NCBI RefSeq assembly: GCF_026072635.1 | Contig: NZ_AP023081.1 | Coordinates: 1,944,501-2,008,500, forward strand | Reading direction: 5' to 3' | Source of the DNA: Pseudomonas solani | GTDB taxonomy: Bacteria > Pseudomonadota > Gammaproteobacteria > Pseudomonadales > Pseudomonadaceae | DNA length: 64,000 nucleotides | Part shown: in pieces, positions 62,404-64,000 of the stretch | Numbering within the stretch: position 1 is the stretch's first letter | Layout of the letters: each line of letters opens with the position of its first letter | Notes under the pieces: generated by a model | What the model was told of the DNA's origin: nothing | Seen by the model: only the letters and a program-made list of their open reading frames with translations | Database searches by the model: none | Made by a program: the position numbers and the translations under genes

Positions 62404-63192
62404 ATGAACGCACCCACCCATCCCGTCGGCGCCCTGTTGCGCCAATGGCGCCAGCGGCGCCGACTCAGCCAGCTCGACCTCGCTTGCGACGCGGAGATTT
62501 CCACGCGCCACCTGAGCTTCGTCGAAACCGGGCGCGCCCAGCCCAGCCGCGAGATGCTCCTGCACCTGGCCGAGCAGCTGGACATTCCCCTGCGCGAACG
62601 CAACCGCCTGCTGGCCGCCGCCGGCTATGCGCCGCTGTTCCCCCAGCGCACCCTGGACGACCCGGCCCTGGCCGGCGCGCGCCAGGCCATCGAGCAGCTG
62701 CTCAAGGCCCACGAGCCGAACCCGGCGCTGGCCATCGACCGCCAGTGGAACCTGCTGGCGGCCAACGGCGCGGTGATGGCGCTGATCGCCGGCGCATCCC
62801 CTGCCCTGCTCGCCCCGCCGCTCAACGTGCTGCGCCTGACCCTGCACCCGGAAGGCCTGGCACCGCGCATCGTCAACTTCGGCCAGTGGCGCGCCCACCT
62901 GCTGGAGCGGCTGCTGCACGACATCGAGGTGAGCGGCGATGCAGAGCTGCAGGCCCTGTACGACGAGCTCGCCGCCTACCCGGCACCGCCCGCGACCGAC
63001 CCCCTGCCCGCCGACGGCGTGCTGGTGCCCCTGCAGCTGGATACGCCCCTGGGGGTGATCAGCTTCATCAGCACCATCACGGTGTTCGGCACCCCGGTGG
63101 ACGTGACCCTGTCCGAGCTGGCCCTGGAGACCCTGTTCCCCGCCGACCCGGAAAGCGCCGAGCGGCTGCGGCAGATCCTCCGGATGGGATGA
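62404..63192 (+). CDS. XRE-family regulator with MmyB-like ligand-binding C-terminal domain
   Basis: This 262-residue protein begins with a helix-turn-helix (LLRQWRQRRRLSQLDLACDAEISTRHLSFVETGRAQPS) and has a C-terminal MmyB-like domain (LAIDRQWNLLAANGAVMALIAG, TPLGVISFISTITVFGTPVDVTLSELALETLFPAD). Such regulators sense small ligands. It is divergent from the small membrane protein gene and matches PA0279 by context. No clear Shine-Dalgarno precedes ATG 62404, so the transcript may be short-leadered. It probably binds the 62352-62368 palindrome. Confidence 0.88.
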   Translation: MNAPTHPVGALLRQWRQRRRLSQLDLACDAEISTRHLSFVETGRAQPSREMLLHLAEQLDIPLRERNRLLAAAGYAPLFPQRTLDDPALAGARQAIEQLLKAHEPNPALAIDRQWNLLAANGAVMALIAGASPALLAPPLNVLRLTLHPEGLAPRIVNFGQWRAHLLERLLHDIEVSGDAELQALYDELAAYPAPPATDPLPADGVLVPLQLDTPLGVISFISTITVFGTPVDVTLSELALETLFPADPESAERLRQILRMG

Positions 63193-63333
63193 TTTGTCGC
63201 CCGGCGGTCATAAATCACTCTTTCGGGTAATACCCTCCAGCCCCCGGCGCAGTAGGCTGGGCGCGCACCGATTGGTGCCCACACACCTCATCGCTTTGTC
63301 TGCTCACAACAACAACAAAAGGAGCACGCCGGG

Positions 63334-64000
63334 ATGCTTTCAGACGCTCTAGCACGCGCTTTTATCGGATTGCTGCTCAGCCTGGTCGGGGCCGGGATGG
63401 CCCTCGCCGCCGAGCTCGCGCCCATCGACCAGGTACAGATTCACGCCTGCCGCGCCACCAGCAGCCTGCTGCTGTATCGCGGCGAAGGTTTCCAGGAAAC
63501 CCACAAGACCCGCTTCGACGCCGACATCAAGGCGCTGGAAGCCGCGTTCCAGAGCGTGCCGCAGCCCAGCGACGGGTTCCGGCAGAAGTACCGCGCCCTT
63601 GTTACCCAGTTGCAGCAAGGTGTTTCCTACGGCCACAACGAGGATGACGTGCCCTGGCGCTTCCCCCAGGAACTGGCCAAATCCCTGCGTGAACTGCTCA
63701 TCGCCGCCCGCTCCACTCCCGGCAACACCGCCAATGGCGAGCTGCCCGCCAAGGTGGAGTACCTGGCGGTGCAATACCTCAGCCGCGCCTACATCGGCAC
63801 CTTCGAGATCGCCCGGGAAAGCAACGACACCTACATCGGCCAGGACGAACGCACCCTGCTGCCGGCCATCGATGCGCAACTGCAGCCGATGGACAAGAAC
63901 GACCCGGCGGTGGGCAAGCTGAAGACCCGCTGGAGCTTCCTCAAGACCGCCCTCAGCGACATGAACAGCCAGAGCAACACCCTGGTCAGCGCCTCCGGCC
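63334..64000 (+). CDS. Predicted secreted protein, truncated by the window edge
   Basis: An open frame starts with ATG 63334 (GGAG 9 nt upstream) and continues to the end of the window without a stop, giving at least 222 residues. It has a signal peptide (AFIGLLLSLVGAGMALAAELA), then a soluble alpha-helical region (QIHACRATSSLLLYRGEGFQ, KYRALVTQLQQGVSYG, AVQYLSRAYIGTFEIA). No domain is recognised. It should be a periplasmic or secreted protein. Its C-terminus is not in this window. Confidence 0.75.
   Translation, partial: MLSDALARAFIGLLLSLVGAGMALAAELAPIDQVQIHACRATSSLLLYRGEGFQETHKTRFDADIKALEAAFQSVPQPSDGFRQKYRALVTQLQQGVSYGHNEDDVPWRFPQELAKSLRELLIAARSTPGNTANGELPAKVEYLAVQYLSRAYIGTFEIARESNDTYIGQDERTLLPAIDAQLQPMDKNDPAVGKLKTRWSFLKTALSDMNSQSNTLVSASG

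Overview
The window is high-GC Gammaproteobacterial DNA and looks like a Pseudomonas chromosome of the P. aeruginosa relatives. The gene orders atsR/atsBCA with tonB-exbB-exbD, and desA / GGDEF-EAL / oscA / sbp / cysTWA / small membrane protein / XRE regulator, match my memory of PAO1 (around PA0183-PA0199 and PA0278-PA0286). Intergenic gaps carry Pseudomonas-type palindromic repeats. No rRNA, tRNA, CRISPR array or IS transposase was seen.

Layout. (1) 1-5.3 kb: an iron cell-surface signalling unit (ECF sigma factor, FecR-type anti-sigma factor, STN-containing TonB receptor) with a Fur-like box ahead of the sigma gene. A roughly 570-bp noncoding element bounded by inverted repeats lies between the regulators and the receptor. 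(2) 5.4-34.3 kb, all minus strand: a complete type VI secretion (T6SS) cluster, tssB-tssC-tssK-tssL-OmpA protein-hcp-clpV-vgrG-phospholipase D effector-two tandem immunity genes-PAAR-unknown membrane protein-tssM-tssA-tssF-tssG-tssJ-tssE-ImpA/OmpA fusion. Many junctions are 4-bp ATGA overlaps, so the cluster is probably one or a few long transcripts. tssJ carries a one-base frameshift in a G tract at the lipobox. (3) 34.7-48.8 kb: a sulfate-ester scavenging locus. TonB/ExbB/ExbD energise an SftP-like outer-membrane receptor. An AtsR-AtsB-AtsC ABC importer carries esters across the inner membrane, and AtsA sulfatase plus two Fe(II)/2-oxoglutarate dioxygenases (AtsK and a TauD-like protein) release sulfur. 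A divergent LysR regulator probably controls the receptor.

(4) 48.9-53.5 kb: a PAS-GGDEF diguanylate cyclase, a DUF2955/FUSC-like membrane protein with an HlyD-type adaptor (frameshifted in this sequence), a divergent LysR regulator and a small secreted protein. (5) 54-57.3 kb: the aerobic fatty-acid desaturase DesA, divergent from a membrane PAS-GGDEF-EAL protein. (6) 57.4-61.7 kb: oscA, sbp and cysTWA, the sulfate-starvation uptake operon, closed by a clear terminator. (7) 61.8-64 kb: a small membrane protein divergent from an XRE regulator across a perfect 17-bp palindrome, then a secreted protein cut by the window edge.

Most of the sequence is therefore recognisable. The least ordinary parts are in the T6SS cluster: the ImpA-OmpA fusion, the TssM without a readable P-loop, the tandem immunity genes with a diverged centre and a vestigial third start, and the tssJ frameshift. 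Two single-base frameshifts (tssJ and the HlyD gene) in GC-rich runs suggest consensus errors, although slip-strand variation in tssJ is possible.
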